Source: Mycobacterium paragordonae (GTDB taxonomy: Bacteria > Actinomycetota > Actinomycetes > Mycobacteriales > Mycobacteriaceae). Taken from it: a stretch of 64,000 bases of DNA. The notes under the pieces were generated by a model. That model had not been told where the DNA came from. It worked only from the letters and a program-made list of their open reading frames with translations, and searched no databases. The position numbers were made by a program, and so were the translations under genes. Of this stretch, positions 44,401-53,362 are shown one piece after another; the first letter of the stretch is position 1; the number at the start of each line of letters is the position of its first letter. The stretch is from the NCBI RefSeq assembly GCF_003614435.1, contig NZ_CP025546.1, positions 868,001 through 932,000 of the forward strand. Reading direction: 5' to 3'.

Positions 44401-45590
44401 CCGCCGGCCCCGCCGACCGCGAACCCGCCGACGCCGCCGGTCCCGCCGAACCCGAACAGACCCGCGTCCCCACCGGCCCCGCCGTGGCCACCGTCGCCGC
44501 CGCCGAAGGTGTTGCCGCCGGCCCCGCCGGCACCGGCCGAGCCCAGCCAGCCGGCGTGCCCGCCCGCCCCGCCGGCCCCACCGTCGCCGAGCAAGCTGGT
44601 GCCGCCGGTCCCGCCGACGCCGCCGTTACCGAACAAGGGGCCCGCGGCCCCGCCGCTACCGCCGGCACCGCCGGCGCCGGCCAAACCCAATCCGCCGGTG
44701 CCACCGGCCCCGCCCGCCCCGGCCAACAGACCACCGACGCCGCCGGTCCCGCCCGCGCCGCCCACGGTTCCCGCACCGCCCACGCCACCGACTCCGCCGC
44801 CGGCGCCGACCAGCCCACCGAGCAGACCACCGGTCCCGCCAGCGCCGCCGACTCCGCCGGTGCCGGTCGACGCCAACCCGCCTGTTCCGCCGGCGCCGCC
44901 GGCGCCGAACAAGCCACCGGCCCCGCCGGCACCCCCGGTGCCGCCGACCCCGTTCAACACGAACCCGCCGGTGCCACCGGCCCCGCCGCTGCCCAGCAGC
45001 CAACCGCCGGGCCCACCGGCCCCGCCGGTGCCGCCCCCGGTGCCACCGGCCCCGCCGGCACCCCCGAGGCCGATCAAACCGGCCGCCCCACCGGTTCCAC
45101 CGGTAGAACTCGCCGCGCCCGAACCGCCGGCCCCACCATTGCCGAGCAACCAGCCCCCGGCGGCGCCGGCCGCGCCAGTGCCCGGCGCGCCGTTGGCGCC
45201 GTTGCCGATCAGCGGGCGCCCCGTCAACGCCAATACCGGCCCATTGATCGGACCCAGAAGCTGCTCGCCCAGCGCATGCAGATCGACGTTCTGCAATGCC
45301 GACAGGTTCACGGCCTCCGCGCCGGCATACGCACCAGCGCTCGCGCTCAATGTCTGCGCCAGTTGCTGCTCGAAGGCCGCCACCTGCGCGTCCAGCGCCA
45401 CAAAGCCCTGTGCGTAGTTGCCGAACAGTCGCGCGATCGCCGCGGAGACTTCGTCAGCGGCGGCGGCCGCAACCGTCGTGGTGGCCGGCGCCCACGACGC
45501 CGTCGCCCTCCTGATCGCCTCTCCGATTCCGCTTACATCGGCCGATGCGGCGGCCAAAGCTTCCGGCGCAGCGATCAGAAACGTCGACAT
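41427..45590 (-). CDS. PE_PGRS protein with jelly-roll-like segment and C-terminal phosphoesterase
   Basis: A 1387-residue surface or secreted protein. The PE domain (1 to about 95) starts [23 protein letters not shown] repeats fill about 130-860, with the linker motif GRPLIGNGA present twice (about 120 and 483). Residues about 862-1075 begin [10 protein letters not shown], include IPGWTVTG and end [12 protein letters not shown], like DUF642/CBM4-type jelly rolls. From about 1083 an acid-phosphatase/phospholipase-C-like domain (PF04185 type) follows: [48 protein letters not shown] and [13 protein letters not shown]. The usual DMHD motif is replaced by [10 protein letters not shown]. The protein is probably exported by ESX-5. 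The start follows GGAG at a spacing of six. Confidence 0.9.
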   Translation of the reverse strand: MSTFLIAAPEALAAASADVSGIGEAIRRATASWAPATTTVAAAAADEVSAAIARLFGNYAQGFVALDAQVAAFEQQLAQTLSASAGAYAGAEAVNLSALQNVDLHALGEQLLGPINGPVLALTGRPLIGNGANGAPGTGAAGAAGGWLLGNGGAGGSGAASSTGGTGGAAGLIGLGGAGGAGGTGGGTGGAGGPGGWLLGSGGAGGTGGFVLNGVGGTGGAGGAGGLFGAGGAGGTGGLASTGTGGVGGAGGTGGLLGGLVGAGGGVGGVGGAGTVGGAGGTGGVGGLLAGAGGAGGTGGLGLAGAGGAGGSGGAAGPLFGNGGVGGTGGTSLLGDGGAGGAGGHAGWLGSAGAGGAGGNTFGGGDGGHGGAGGDAGLFGFGGTGGVGGFAVGGAGGAGGNGGAGALLVGSGGAGGAGAQGSPLAAGGAGGAGGKAALLGLGGTGGVGGLGAPAGANGVTGANGVLLPAAALNVINAPSVLLTGRPLIGNGAPGAAGSGAAGGPGGWLLGDGGAGGSGANGIPGGPGGAAGLLGSGGTGGAGGFGAAGVGRAGGQGGNGGLFFGNGGGGGAGGVGAPAGVNANGGGGGAGGTGGIFGAGGGGGTGGMAGATTAGLRGGGGGAGGASGALSGLVGAVGGGGGVGGAGDIGGVGGLGGASGISGSIFGGGAGTIGGSLIGAGGVGGDGGVGLTGAGGVGGQGGTGGQFAGTGGSGGAGGSSQTGAGGVGGTGGLAGALGSGGAGGVGGSAGGSGGAGGLGGAAGLIGGGGAGGTGGYAAAGPGGAGGHGGVGGSFLGNGGSGGSGAEAAAGKAGGHGGIGGSSVLIGNGGNGGNGGYSTSVNLLGLPGTVGTGGWLAGHNGIPGLPMSPNLLVNGSFEFASPSTTGFSSVTIPGWTVTGTPTIVPYGTPLTYPSPTSTPFPTVPNFLGLGFPGNPAPGAGNNFAGGGPVATSSISQTVNLAAATANINTGTVPYTLSGLLGGYLLDPSSTAVQVTFLNASGATLGTGSIGPVSTIDRLGMTGFQARDISGTIPVGTTSAVVTATFTDRNPILGNYNGSFADNLSFTVGDPTLTAPALTVPASNVKQLDHVFLIYMENKGAADILGSVNAPYLNSLINTYGYANNYYALGHPSDPNYFRIMGGSDFGLIYNPASPSINAPNLMQAMDTAGISWVGYAQGMPYPGAIVSSGDYAVDALPFAQFTSVYNNTPTYLQTHLQPLTQLSIDLQTTGTTPRFSWIAADGSYNMEGPVDFPGGAANWLASQLTNHQYNVAAGDQFLQQTISTIQNSPSWNTAGQKDAIIITFDEDYNNLSLGIGNQGNLINTIVIPNDGAVTFGGMQAGHFVTNTRYDHYSLMSTLEYALSPTAGTPLTTLTFNDKYAIPMNDFWKP

Positions 45591-45693
45591 CAGCGGCTCC
45601 CATCATTGGGGCGAATCGAACGGCTAAATATATGGCAGAAAATCCCGAAAGCGAAGCCCCGGCGCTCTACGGCGGGTCCGGGGCAAACGCCGT

Positions 45694-47850
45694 TCAGGCC
45701 TTGGCGAATTGGCGCAGCGACTCGATCTGCAGCGGGTCCAGGGACGGACGCACTTTTTCCCGGGCGGCGGCCAGGTCCGCCGCAGTCACGTCGGCGGCGT
45801 CGATGGAGCGTCGCATCGCCGTCAGTGCGGCCTCGCGCAGCAGCGCCACGCAGTCTGCCGCGCTGTACCCGTCCAGACCGGCGGCCACCGCGTCCAGGTC
45901 GACGTCGGAGCTGAGTGGGATGGATTTGCCTGCGGTGCGCAGGATTTCGCGACGGGCATCGGCGTCGGGCGGTTCGACGAACACCAGCCGTTCCAGCCGG
46001 CCGGGGCGCAGCAGGGCCGGGTCGATCAGATCCGGTCGGTTGGTGGCGCCGAGCACGACGACGTCCCGGAGCGGGTCGATGCCGTCGAGTTCGGTCAGCA
46101 GCGCGGCCACCACCCGGTCGGTCACACCCGAGTCGAAGCTCTGTCCGCGTCGGGGAGCCAGCGCGTCCACCTCGTCGAGGAACACCAGCGATGGAGCCGA
46201 ATCCCTTGCGCGCCTAAATAATTCACGCACAGCCTTCTCCGAGGACCCGACCCACTTGTCCATCAGTTCGGAGCCTTTGACGGCGTGCACGCTCAACTGC
46301 CCGGTACTGGCCAGCGCGCGGACCACAAAGGTCTTGCCGCAGCCCGGCGGGCCGTAGAGCAGTACCCCGCGCGGCGGGTCCACCCCGAGACGGGAGAAAG
46401 TGTCCGGGTGCTGCAGCGGCCACAGCACCGCCTCGGTCAGCGCCTGCTTGGCCTCGACCATGTCGCCGACGTCGGCCAGGGTGACGCTGCCGACGGCGAC
46501 CTCTTCGCTGGCCGACCGCGACAGCGGCCTGATCACCGACAGCGCGCCGATCAGGTCGTCCTGGTTGAGCTTGGGTGGCTGGCCGTCGGTGCTGGCCCGC
46601 GATGCCGCGCGCAACGCGGCCTCGCGCATCAGCGCCGCCAGGTCGGCGACGACGAAACCCGGTGTTCTGGCGGCGATTGCGTCGAGGTCCAGGTCGGTGG
46701 TGGGCACCTTCTTCAGCAGCGCCTCCAACAGCGCTTTGCGGGTTCCGGCATCGGGCAGCGGCACCCCGAGCTCGCGGTCGCACAACTCAGGCGAGCGTAG
46801 CCGGGCATCGATCTGGTCCGGCCGCGCCGACGTGGCGATCAACGCGACGCCGTCGGTGGCCACGGCCTTGCGCAACTCGGTGAGGATGAGCGCGGCCACG
46901 GGTTCGGGTGTTTCCGGTAGCAGGGCATCGACGTCGGTGATCAGCAGCACCCCACCGCCGTCACTGACCTTGGTGACCGACGTCGACACCGCGCGCAGCC
47001 GGTCTTCGGCGGCCAGCGCGCCGACCGCCGGACCGTCCAGCTGCACCAGCCTGCGTCCGGCGCACACCGCCCGCACCAGGGTCACCTTCCCGACACCGGC
47101 CGGCCCGGACACCAGGACACCGAGGTTGGTGCCGGCGCCCAACGTCTTCAGCAGATGCGGTTCGTCGAGGGCAAGCTTGAGCCACTCGGTGAGCTTGGCC
47201 GCCTGGGGCTGCGCCCCCTTTAGTTCTTCGACCTGCATCTCCGGTGTCGAGACGTCGACGGCGGGAATGACGCGCGACGAGTCGGGCACCGCGGTGCCCC
47301 AGCTGACCAGGGTGTTCGGCTGGACGCTGACCGGTCCCTGGGGGTCCACGCCGGTGACCGCCAACAGCTCGGAGGTCCAGCTGATCCCGACCGAGGCCGT
47401 CAGCGCGCGGGTGGCGGCGGACGTCGACGTGCCCGGTCCCAGATCGCGCGGCAGCAGCGATACCGCGTCCCCGACCGTCATCACCTTGCCGAGCAGCGCC
47501 TGGCGCAGGGTGGCCGGCGACAGCGACTGGGTGGCCAGCGTCGAACCGCTCAGCGTCACCGTGCGGGCCCCGTAGACGGTGACCGCGCTGACGATCACCT
47601 CGGTGCCTTCCCGCAGTCCCGCGTTGGACAGCGTGACGTCGTCGAGCAGCACGATGCCGATCGGGATGTCACCGGTGGCCATGCCCGCCACCGCCGCGGT
47701 GGTGCGGGATCCGGTGAGCGACACGGCATCCCACTCCCGGATGCCCAGCGCGACGATGGTGCTCGGATGCAGCCGTACCACGCCGCGGCGCGAATCGACG
47801 GCAGAGGTGTTCAGCCGGGCGGTGAGGGCGAGCTGATTGGTCCGGGCCAC
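45694..47850 (-). CDS. AAA ATPase with two AAA modules (Rv0435c homologue)
   Basis: A 718-residue p97/CDC48-like ATPase. An N-terminal domain (1 to about 190) resembles CDC48 double-psi barrels. The first AAA module has a degenerate Walker A (GPAGVGKVT, Val where Ser/Thr is normal). The second is canonical: GPPGCGKT, LVFLDEVDAL and RPDLIDPALLRPGRLER. Only the second ring is likely to hydrolyse ATP efficiently. A role in protein unfolding is inferred. It is the last gene of a psd-pssA-ATPase series on the minus strand, with the pssA stop 2 nt from its start region. Confidence 0.93.
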   Translation of the reverse strand: MARTNQLALTARLNTSAVDSRRGVVRLHPSTIVALGIREWDAVSLTGSRTTAAVAGMATGDIPIGIVLLDDVTLSNAGLREGTEVIVSAVTVYGARTVTLSGSTLATQSLSPATLRQALLGKVMTVGDAVSLLPRDLGPGTSTSAATRALTASVGISWTSELLAVTGVDPQGPVSVQPNTLVSWGTAVPDSSRVIPAVDVSTPEMQVEELKGAQPQAAKLTEWLKLALDEPHLLKTLGAGTNLGVLVSGPAGVGKVTLVRAVCAGRRLVQLDGPAVGALAAEDRLRAVSTSVTKVSDGGGVLLITDVDALLPETPEPVAALILTELRKAVATDGVALIATSARPDQIDARLRSPELCDRELGVPLPDAGTRKALLEALLKKVPTTDLDLDAIAARTPGFVVADLAALMREAALRAASRASTDGQPPKLNQDDLIGALSVIRPLSRSASEEVAVGSVTLADVGDMVEAKQALTEAVLWPLQHPDTFSRLGVDPPRGVLLYGPPGCGKTFVVRALASTGQLSVHAVKGSELMDKWVGSSEKAVRELFRRARDSAPSLVFLDEVDALAPRRGQSFDSGVTDRVVAALLTELDGIDPLRDVVVLGATNRPDLIDPALLRPGRLERLVFVEPPDADARREILRTAGKSIPLSSDVDLDAVAAGLDGYSAADCVALLREAALTAMRRSIDAADVTAADLAAAREKVRPSLDPLQIESLRQFAKA

Positions 47851-47851
47851 G

Positions 47852-48706
47852 TCACCTGCCCGGCTTGCGCAACCCGAGCCGCGCCATCGACCGTCGGTGC
47901 GGCTGGGCCCGTCGGGTCGCGCGCCGGGCGGCGCGTCGTTGCTTGTTGTCGTCTTCCCACGCCTCGGGGTGCTTGGCCAGCCAGCGCTTGCTGCGCACCG
48001 CGAACGGGATGTGGCAGACGTAGGAGATGATGATGACCCAGATCAGGATGAAGGGCTCCAGCACCGCGGCCGCCGCGGCGATCGCCAGCACCGCCAGCAG
48101 CGGGGCGGCCCAGTTCGGCGGCACGGCCAGGGTGTGGAATTTCTTCATCGGAATGGCGCTGACCATCAGCAGCGATGTGCCGGTGATCCAGAGGCTCAGG
48201 GCCCAGACCGAGGTCCACCAGCCCTCACCGAACTGCAGTTTGAGACCGATGGTCCCGATCATCGACACGGCACCCGCCGGCGCCGGCATGCCGACGAAGT
48301 ACTCCTTGGCATAGGGCGGCAGCGTCCCGTCGTCCTGTTGGGCGTTGTAGCGGGCCAGTCGCAGGACGACGCACACCGCGTACAGCAACACGACGGCCCA
48401 GCCGACCGGCCACTTGGACAGCAGCGTCACGTACACCACCAGCGCCGGAGTCACGCCGAAGTTCACCGAGTCGGCCAGCGAGTCGATTTCGGCGCCCATC
48501 CGGGACTGCGCGTCCAGGATGCGGGCCACCCGGCCGTCCAGGGCGTCGAGGATGGCGGCCACCGCGATCAGTGCCATCGCGGGGATCGGCTTGTGGTCGA
48601 GCGCGAACTTGATCGAAGTGAGGCCGGCGCAGATGGACAGCACCGTCATGGCGCTGGGCAGCAGATGCAGCGCTTCGGTGCGCCCGACCCGTGGTTTGTT
48701 GATCAT
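47852..48706 (-). CDS. pssA: CDP-diacylglycerol-serine O-phosphatidyltransferase
   Basis: Makes phosphatidylserine in the membrane from CDP-diacylglycerol and serine. The CDP-alcohol phosphotransferase motif DG..AR.8.G...D...D is intact in [27 protein letters not shown] (about residues 54-82). Several membrane segments follow, and a basic tail ([16 protein letters not shown]) ends the 284-residue protein. The ATG overlaps the psd stop (ATGA), so the two steps to phosphatidylethanolamine are encoded together. Confidence 0.95.
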   Translation of the reverse strand: MINKPRVGRTEALHLLPSAMTVLSICAGLTSIKFALDHKPIPAMALIAVAAILDALDGRVARILDAQSRMGAEIDSLADSVNFGVTPALVVYVTLLSKWPVGWAVVLLYAVCVVLRLARYNAQQDDGTLPPYAKEYFVGMPAPAGAVSMIGTIGLKLQFGEGWWTSVWALSLWITGTSLLMVSAIPMKKFHTLAVPPNWAAPLLAVLAIAAAAAVLEPFILIWVIIISYVCHIPFAVRSKRWLAKHPEAWEDDNKQRRAARRATRRAQPHRRSMARLGLRKPGR

Positions 48707-49419
48707 GAGAGCTCTGCCAGGACCGTCTCGCCGCCCAGGGTGCGCTGGCCGAGGTTGACGATCGGTTGCGCGCCCGGCGGCAGGTAGATGTCCAGTCGCG
48801 AGCCGAACCGGATCAGTCCGTAGGTTTCCCCGATCGTCAGCCGGTCGCCGACGTGGGCGTCACACACGATGCGCCGCGCCACCAGTCCCGCGATCTGAAC
48901 GGCTACGACCTCGGGGCCTTCATCTCCGAGATCCATCCGGATCCGCACGCTGGTGCGCTCGTTGGCTTCGCTGGCCTCGGGCAGGTCGGCGGACAGGAAG
49001 CTGCCCGGACGGTGTTGCACGGCGACCACCTCACCACTCACCGGCGCCCGCTGCACGTGGACGTCCAGGATCGACAGGAAGATGCTGATCCGGGGCCTCG
49101 GCGTGTCGCCCATGCTCAGTTCCGCGGGAGGGACGGCGGTGTCGATCACGCAGACCGTGCCGTCGGCGGGAGCGACGACGGCACCGGGCCGGGTGGGAGG
49201 TACCCGCTTCGGGTGCCGGAAGAAGCCCGCGCAGGCGCCCGCCGCGAGCAGACCGGTCCGGCGCAGCCACCGGTGCCGGTGTCCGACGGCGGCCAGGGCC
49301 AGGCCCGCACCGATGAACGGCCGCCCGCCGGGGTGGATCGGGGGAACGGTGTCGCGCACCAACTCGATCAGGTGCGCAGGACCTTGGGAAGAGCCAGGGC
49401 GTCGGGCCACGCGGGTCAT
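48703..49419 (-). CDS. psd: phosphatidylserine decarboxylase
   Basis: Decarboxylates phosphatidylserine to phosphatidylethanolamine. The 238-residue proenzyme has a membrane-near N-terminal part, [43 protein letters not shown] and the self-cleavage site in LIRFGSRLD, where serine becomes the pyruvoyl group. The ATG at 49419 gives [11 protein letters not shown] and agrees with the family; upstream open sequence is unlikely to be translated. It is the first gene of the psd-pssA-ATPase series. Confidence 0.95.
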   Translation of the reverse strand: MTRVARRPGSSQGPAHLIELVRDTVPPIHPGGRPFIGAGLALAAVGHRHRWLRRTGLLAAGACAGFFRHPKRVPPTRPGAVVAPADGTVCVIDTAVPPAELSMGDTPRPRISIFLSILDVHVQRAPVSGEVVAVQHRPGSFLSADLPEASEANERTSVRIRMDLGDEGPEVVAVQIAGLVARRIVCDAHVGDRLTIGETYGLIRFGSRLDIYLPPGAQPIVNLGQRTLGGETVLAELS

Positions 49420-49507
49420 CTTACGTATGCGTGCATCGGCGGCGTGGTTCGTTGGGCCCCGGGCAGGGAAAGTAGACAGCGAGCCCGCTTGTTTCAAGGA
49501 GCCCGAT

Positions 49508-50683
49508 ATTCCGACCCCATGCCTCAACGCCGCGGCACTGCGCCGCGCAAAGATCGGCGTGACCGCCGCATTCGTCGCTCACGCGGTGGTGTTTTCGTCC
49601 TGGGCCGCCCATATCCCGCAGGTCAAGGCGGCACTCGGGTTGTCGGACGGGGCGTTGGGGACGGCACTGTTCGGCGCGCCGCTCGGCTCGGTCGCGGCGA
49701 CCTTGTTCAGCCACTGGGCCCTGCCACGCTGGGGCAGTCGCCGGTTGGTGCCGGTCATGGTCGCCGGCTACGCCCTCGCGCCGATGACGGTCGGGCTGGC
49801 CACCTCCGGATCGTGGCTGTTTCTGACCCTGATGCTGTGGGGCTGGTTCCAGGGAGCCCTGGACGTCGCGATGAACACCCAGGCCGGCACGGTCGAGCGA
49901 GAAGCACGGGCTCCGATCATGGCCCGGTTCCACGGCATGTGGAGCGTCGGCGCTCTGGTGGGGGCGGTGATCGGGGCAGCCTGTGTCAGCGTCGGCGTCG
50001 GCCTCGAACCGCAGCTGGTGGTGTTGGGGGCCGCGGTGCTGGTGGTGGTCGGGCCGCTGACCCTGCGCCTGATCGCCGACGAGACCGTGGACGTCGCGCC
50101 GGGCGCGCGGGGGCGCAGCTGGACGCCGACGGTCGCGATTCTGGCGGCGGTGGCATTCGCGTCGTTCCTGTGCGAGGGCGCCGCGACCGACTGGTCGGCG
50201 AATTTCGTGCACGACGTCGTCGGCGCGGGGGCCGGAGTGTCGGCTCTGAGCTATGCGGCCTACACCCTGGCGATGGTGGTCATCCGGTTCGGCGCGATGC
50301 GCCTGCACGCCCGGGTTTCGGCCCGTCGGCTGCTCCCGGCGCTGGCGCTGCTCGCCGCCGTGGGTATGAGCATCACGCTCGCGGCCGCTGATCCGGTAAT
50401 CAGCGTGATTGGATTCGCCAGCGTGGGAGCGGGGGTCGCGCTCCTGGTGCCCACGGCGTTCAGCGCCGCCTACTCGGCCGGCACCGGGGGATCGGCGATC
50501 GCCCTGGTCGCGGCCACCGGGTGGGTGGGATATCTGCTCGGGCCGCCGCTGATCGGCCACCTCGCCGAGTGGGTCGGGCTTTCCGCGGCCCTGGTCACCA
50601 TTCCGGTAGTGCTCTCGGTTGCGGCGCTCGCGATCTCGGCCACGTCCGCCTTCGACGCGGCCGACGAATTCCACCGGGCCTAG
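49508..50683 (+). CDS. MFS transporter
   Basis: An integral membrane transporter of about 391 residues with some 12 hydrophobic segments; motifs include [39 protein letters not shown] and [20 protein letters not shown] stretches ([15 protein letters not shown]). Substrate unknown. No ATG or GTG stands at the expected N-terminus. An ATT at 49508 follows AAGGAG (49496-49501) at six nt and would give (M)[16 protein letters not shown]. The first GTG (49559) would cut into the first membrane helix. Divergent from psd. The stop overlaps that of moeA2 in CTAG. Not in the M. tuberculosis order. Confidence 0.8.
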   Translation: MPTPCLNAAALRRAKIGVTAAFVAHAVVFSSWAAHIPQVKAALGLSDGALGTALFGAPLGSVAATLFSHWALPRWGSRRLVPVMVAGYALAPMTVGLATSGSWLFLTLMLWGWFQGALDVAMNTQAGTVEREARAPIMARFHGMWSVGALVGAVIGAACVSVGVGLEPQLVVLGAAVLVVVGPLTLRLIADETVDVAPGARGRSWTPTVAILAAVAFASFLCEGAATDWSANFVHDVVGAGAGVSALSYAAYTLAMVVIRFGAMRLHARVSARRLLPALALLAAVGMSITLAAADPVISVIGFASVGAGVALLVPTAFSAAYSAGTGGSAIALVAATGWVGYLLGPPLIGHLAEWVGLSAALVTIPVVLSVAALAISATSAFDAADEFHRA

Positions 50684-51894
50684 CTCAGATCCCACACCTG
50701 CAGCTCGGTACCGGCCGGCACCTCCATCACGTCTTCCGGAATGTCCAGCAGCGCGTTGGCGGAGGCCAGCCAGCGCAGGTGATGCGACGCGGGTGGCCCG
50801 TAGCTGATGACCTGACCGGCCGTGCTGTCCAGCAGGGCGCGGCGGAACTGCCGCTTGCCGCGCGGTGAGGTCACCGCCTCGGTCAGCACCGCGGCCCGCT
50901 TCGGCCGTTGGGGGTTGGGCAGTCCCATGGCCGCGCGCAGCGCGGGCCGGATGAACACCTCGAAGGAGACCAGCGCGCTGACCGGGTTGCCGGGCAACGT
51001 GACGATCGGCGTACCGGCCACGAGACCCGCGCCCTGCGGCATGCCCGGCTGCATCGCCACCTTGACGAACTCCACACCTCGATTGCCCTGAATGCCCTGC
51101 GGGCCGAAGGCGTCCTTGACCACCTCGTAGGCGCCGGCGCTGACGCCGCCGCTGGTGATGATCAGGTCCGCGTCGGCCGCGTAACGGTCCAGGATCGCGG
51201 TGAACTGCGCGACGTCGTCACCGGCGGTCGCGGTGGCGAGAACATCGGCGCCGGCCTCGCGGACGGCGGCCGCCAGCATCACCGAGTTGGACTCGTAGAT
51301 CTGCCCGGACTGCAGCGGCGTGCCGGGTGTGACCAGTTCGGAGCCGGTCGACATCAGCAGCACCCGCTGTCGCGGGACCACGGGCAAGGCGGCCAGTCCC
51401 AGCGCGGCGAGCAGGCCGAGGGCGGCCGGCGTCACCACCTCGCCCGCTCGGAGCACGGTGGTGCCGGCCTCGACGTCCTCACCCGCCCGGCGGATGTGCT
51501 TGCCCACGTCGGAGTGCTGCCGGATCTGCACGGACCGCACGCCGCCGTCGGTGGCTTCCACCGGCACGATGGCCGTCGCACCGGCCGGCAGCGGCGCCCC
51601 GGTCATGATCCGGTGCGCGGTGCCGGGCTGCAGGGTCAATTCGTCGGTGCGCCCGGCGGGGATGTCCTCGGCGACCGGCAGCAACACCGGCCGCTCGGCG
51701 GTCGCGCCTGCGGTGTCCTCGGCGCGCACCGCGTAGCCGTCCATCGCGGAGTTGTCGAAGACCGGCAGGGACAGCGGCGCGACGACGTCGCCGGCCAGCA
51801 CCAGGCCCAGCGCCTCCGCCAGCGCGACGGTCGCGGCGGGGCGGGCCGCGATCATCTCCGCGATAACCCGCTGGTGTTCGGTGACGGAACGCAT
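50680..51894 (-). CDS. moeA2: molybdopterin molybdenumtransferase MoeA2
   Basis: Inserts molybdenum into adenylylated molybdopterin. The 404-residue protein has the MoeA plan: PVFDNSAMDGYAV near residue 45, IMTGAPLPAGATAIVPVE, the MoCF_biosynth core with STGSELV and SGGVSAGAYEVV, GMPQGAGLV, LPGNPVSALVSFE and a C-terminal domain IV. The ATG at 51894 is 1 nt after the SDR stop, so both are cotranscribed. The stop is shared in CTAG with the convergent MFS gene. Confidence 0.94.
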   Translation of the reverse strand: MRSVTEHQRVIAEMIAARPAATVALAEALGLVLAGDVVAPLSLPVFDNSAMDGYAVRAEDTAGATAERPVLLPVAEDIPAGRTDELTLQPGTAHRIMTGAPLPAGATAIVPVEATDGGVRSVQIRQHSDVGKHIRRAGEDVEAGTTVLRAGEVVTPAALGLLAALGLAALPVVPRQRVLLMSTGSELVTPGTPLQSGQIYESNSVMLAAAVREAGADVLATATAGDDVAQFTAILDRYAADADLIITSGGVSAGAYEVVKDAFGPQGIQGNRGVEFVKVAMQPGMPQGAGLVAGTPIVTLPGNPVSALVSFEVFIRPALRAAMGLPNPQRPKRAAVLTEAVTSPRGKRQFRRALLDSTAGQVISYGPPASHHLRWLASANALLDIPEDVMEVPAGTELQVWDLS

Positions 51895-51895
51895 G

Positions 51896-52822
51896 TCAGA
51901 CCGGGAACTTCACGCCGGTGAGTTCCTCGGAGACACTCCACAGCCGGCGCTGCAGGTCTGCGTCGTGCGACTGCGCGCTGGACTGCACCAGCTTGGGGTG
52001 GCCGCGCTGCTCACCGAGCCCGTCCGGGCCGTAGTACTGCCCGCCCTCGACGGTCGGGTCGGTGGCCGCCCGCAGCGTGGGCAGGGCACCGGCCTCCGCG
52101 CTCTGGAACAGCAGCGGCGCCAGCGCGTTGAGCGGTCGCAGGATGCGCGGGACGTTGCGGGCCAGTTCGGTGGCCGACCCGCCCGGATGTGCGGCGACGG
52201 CGATCGTGGGTGCCTTCCCGGCGGACAGTCGGCGCTGCAGCTCGTACGTGAACAGCAGGTTGGCCAGCTTGGACTGCCCGTAGGCGCCGATCCGGCTGTA
52301 GTTGTGCTCCCACTGTAGGTCGTCGAAATGGATCGCGGCGCGCATCCGGTGGCCGAGGCTGCTGACCGTCACCACCCGGGAGCCGGGCACCGTCACAATG
52401 TGCTCCAGCAACAACCCGGTCAACGCGAAGTGGCCGAGATGGTTGGTGCCGAACTGCAATTCGAAGCCGTCGGCGGTGACCTCCTTGGGTGTCCACATCA
52501 CGCCGGCGTTGTTGATCAACAGGTCGATGCGCGGGTAGGTGCTGCGCAGTTCGTCGGCGGCGCGGCGCACCGAGGCCAGCGAGCTGAGGTCGAGTTGGGT
52601 CAGCGTCACGTCGACGTCCGCTTTGGCGGCGACGATGCGCGACAGCGCCGCGTTGCCCTTGTCCAGGCTGCGGACCGCCAGCACGACGCGTGCGCCGTGG
52701 ACGGCCAGCGCTGCGGCGGTGTGATAGCCGAGCCCGGTGTTGGCGCCGGTGACGACGACGACGCGGCCGCTCTGGTCGGGGATGTCGGCCGTCGTCCACT
52801 TTCTGGTGCCGCTGGAGGTCAT
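51896..52822 (-). CDS. short-chain dehydrogenase/reductase, Rv0439c homologue
   Basis: A 308-residue NADP-dependent oxidoreductase of the retinol-dehydrogenase-like SDR type. Cofactor motif TGANTGLGYHTA at about residue 25, LLINNAGVMWTP, catalytic Ser in VSSLGHRM, and YGQSKLANLLFTYEL with the Tyr-Lys pair. The substrate is unknown. The ATG at 52822 gives MTSSGTRKWTT; a GTG 21 nt upstream is possible. It leads moeA2 on the minus strand and is divergent from the VOC gene. Confidence 0.92.
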   Translation of the reverse strand: MTSSGTRKWTTADIPDQSGRVVVVTGANTGLGYHTAAALAVHGARVVLAVRSLDKGNAALSRIVAAKADVDVTLTQLDLSSLASVRRAADELRSTYPRIDLLINNAGVMWTPKEVTADGFELQFGTNHLGHFALTGLLLEHIVTVPGSRVVTVSSLGHRMRAAIHFDDLQWEHNYSRIGAYGQSKLANLLFTYELQRRLSAGKAPTIAVAAHPGGSATELARNVPRILRPLNALAPLLFQSAEAGALPTLRAATDPTVEGGQYYGPDGLGEQRGHPKLVQSSAQSHDADLQRRLWSVSEELTGVKFPV

Positions 52823-52875
52823 GAGGCTCAACTTACTCACCTGCACGGAGCCGCGGCGCGGCGGCGAAAGCCGGG

Positions 52876-52881
52876 TAACGT
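52876..52881 (+). promoter_or_regulatory. putative -10 element (TAACGT) for the leaderless VOC gene
   Basis: TAACGT ends seven nt before the GTG at 52889, matching leaderless transcription. There is no Shine-Dalgarno sequence ahead of this GTG. Confidence 0.45.
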
Positions 52882-52888
52882 CGAGAAC

Positions 52889-53362
52889 GTGATTACCGGT
52901 CTGGCGCACACGGGCGTGTGCGTACCCGACTGTGAGGCAGCGGTCGCGTTCTATCGCGACGTATTAGGCCTGCGTGTGCTCTCGCCGCCATACGTCATGT
53001 CCGGTAACGCCATTCGCGACGATATGGGTGAACTGGTGCCCGATCCCACCATGAAGGCCGCCATCGTCGGACTGCCCGGTGACGGCGACCGAGTGCTCGA
53101 GGTGATCGAGTACATCAACGTCGAGGGCGGCGACGCGGACCGTCTCCTGACCGATCACGGCCTGTCGCACGTCGGGCTGATCTGCGAGGACCTCGACGCC
53201 ACCCGCGCCGATCTGGAAAGCAAGGGGGTGCGCTTCCTGGTCAGCGGGATCGCCGACGTCGCAAGGGTTCGCACCACCTGGTTCGCCGACCCGTGGGGCG
53301 TGGTGTTCATCCTGGTGGAGAAGGGTCGGCCCGAGCGACCCTATTTCGCGCAATGGGGGTGA
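52889..53362 (+). CDS. VOC (glyoxalase/dioxygenase-fold) protein
   Basis: A 157-residue protein with two beta-alpha-beta-beta-beta modules. The first has ITGLAHTGVCVPDCEAAVAFYRDVLGLR; the second has GLSHVGLICEDLDATRADLE and ends in WFADPWGVVFILVEKG. Metal ligands are likely His7, His in LSHVG and Glu in LVEKG, so a metal-dependent isomerase, lyase or dioxygenase is possible. It overlaps the following monooxygenase by 10 nt, and both probably act on the same compound class. Confidence 0.87.
   Translation: MITGLAHTGVCVPDCEAAVAFYRDVLGLRVLSPPYVMSGNAIRDDMGELVPDPTMKAAIVGLPGDGDRVLEVIEYINVEGGDADRLLTDHGLSHVGLICEDLDATRADLESKGVRFLVSGIADVARVRTTWFADPWGVVFILVEKGRPERPYFAQWG

Noticed and set aside
43096..45914. 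Very long Pro/Ala- and Arg-rich open frames on the plus strand (up to about 890 codons)
   Set aside because: They are the antisense image of the Gly-rich PGRS codons of the real minus-strand gene and have no start signal or domain.
49519..49600. ATG at 49519 as the MFS start
   Set aside because: It is in another frame and reads an Arg-rich, non-membrane sequence.
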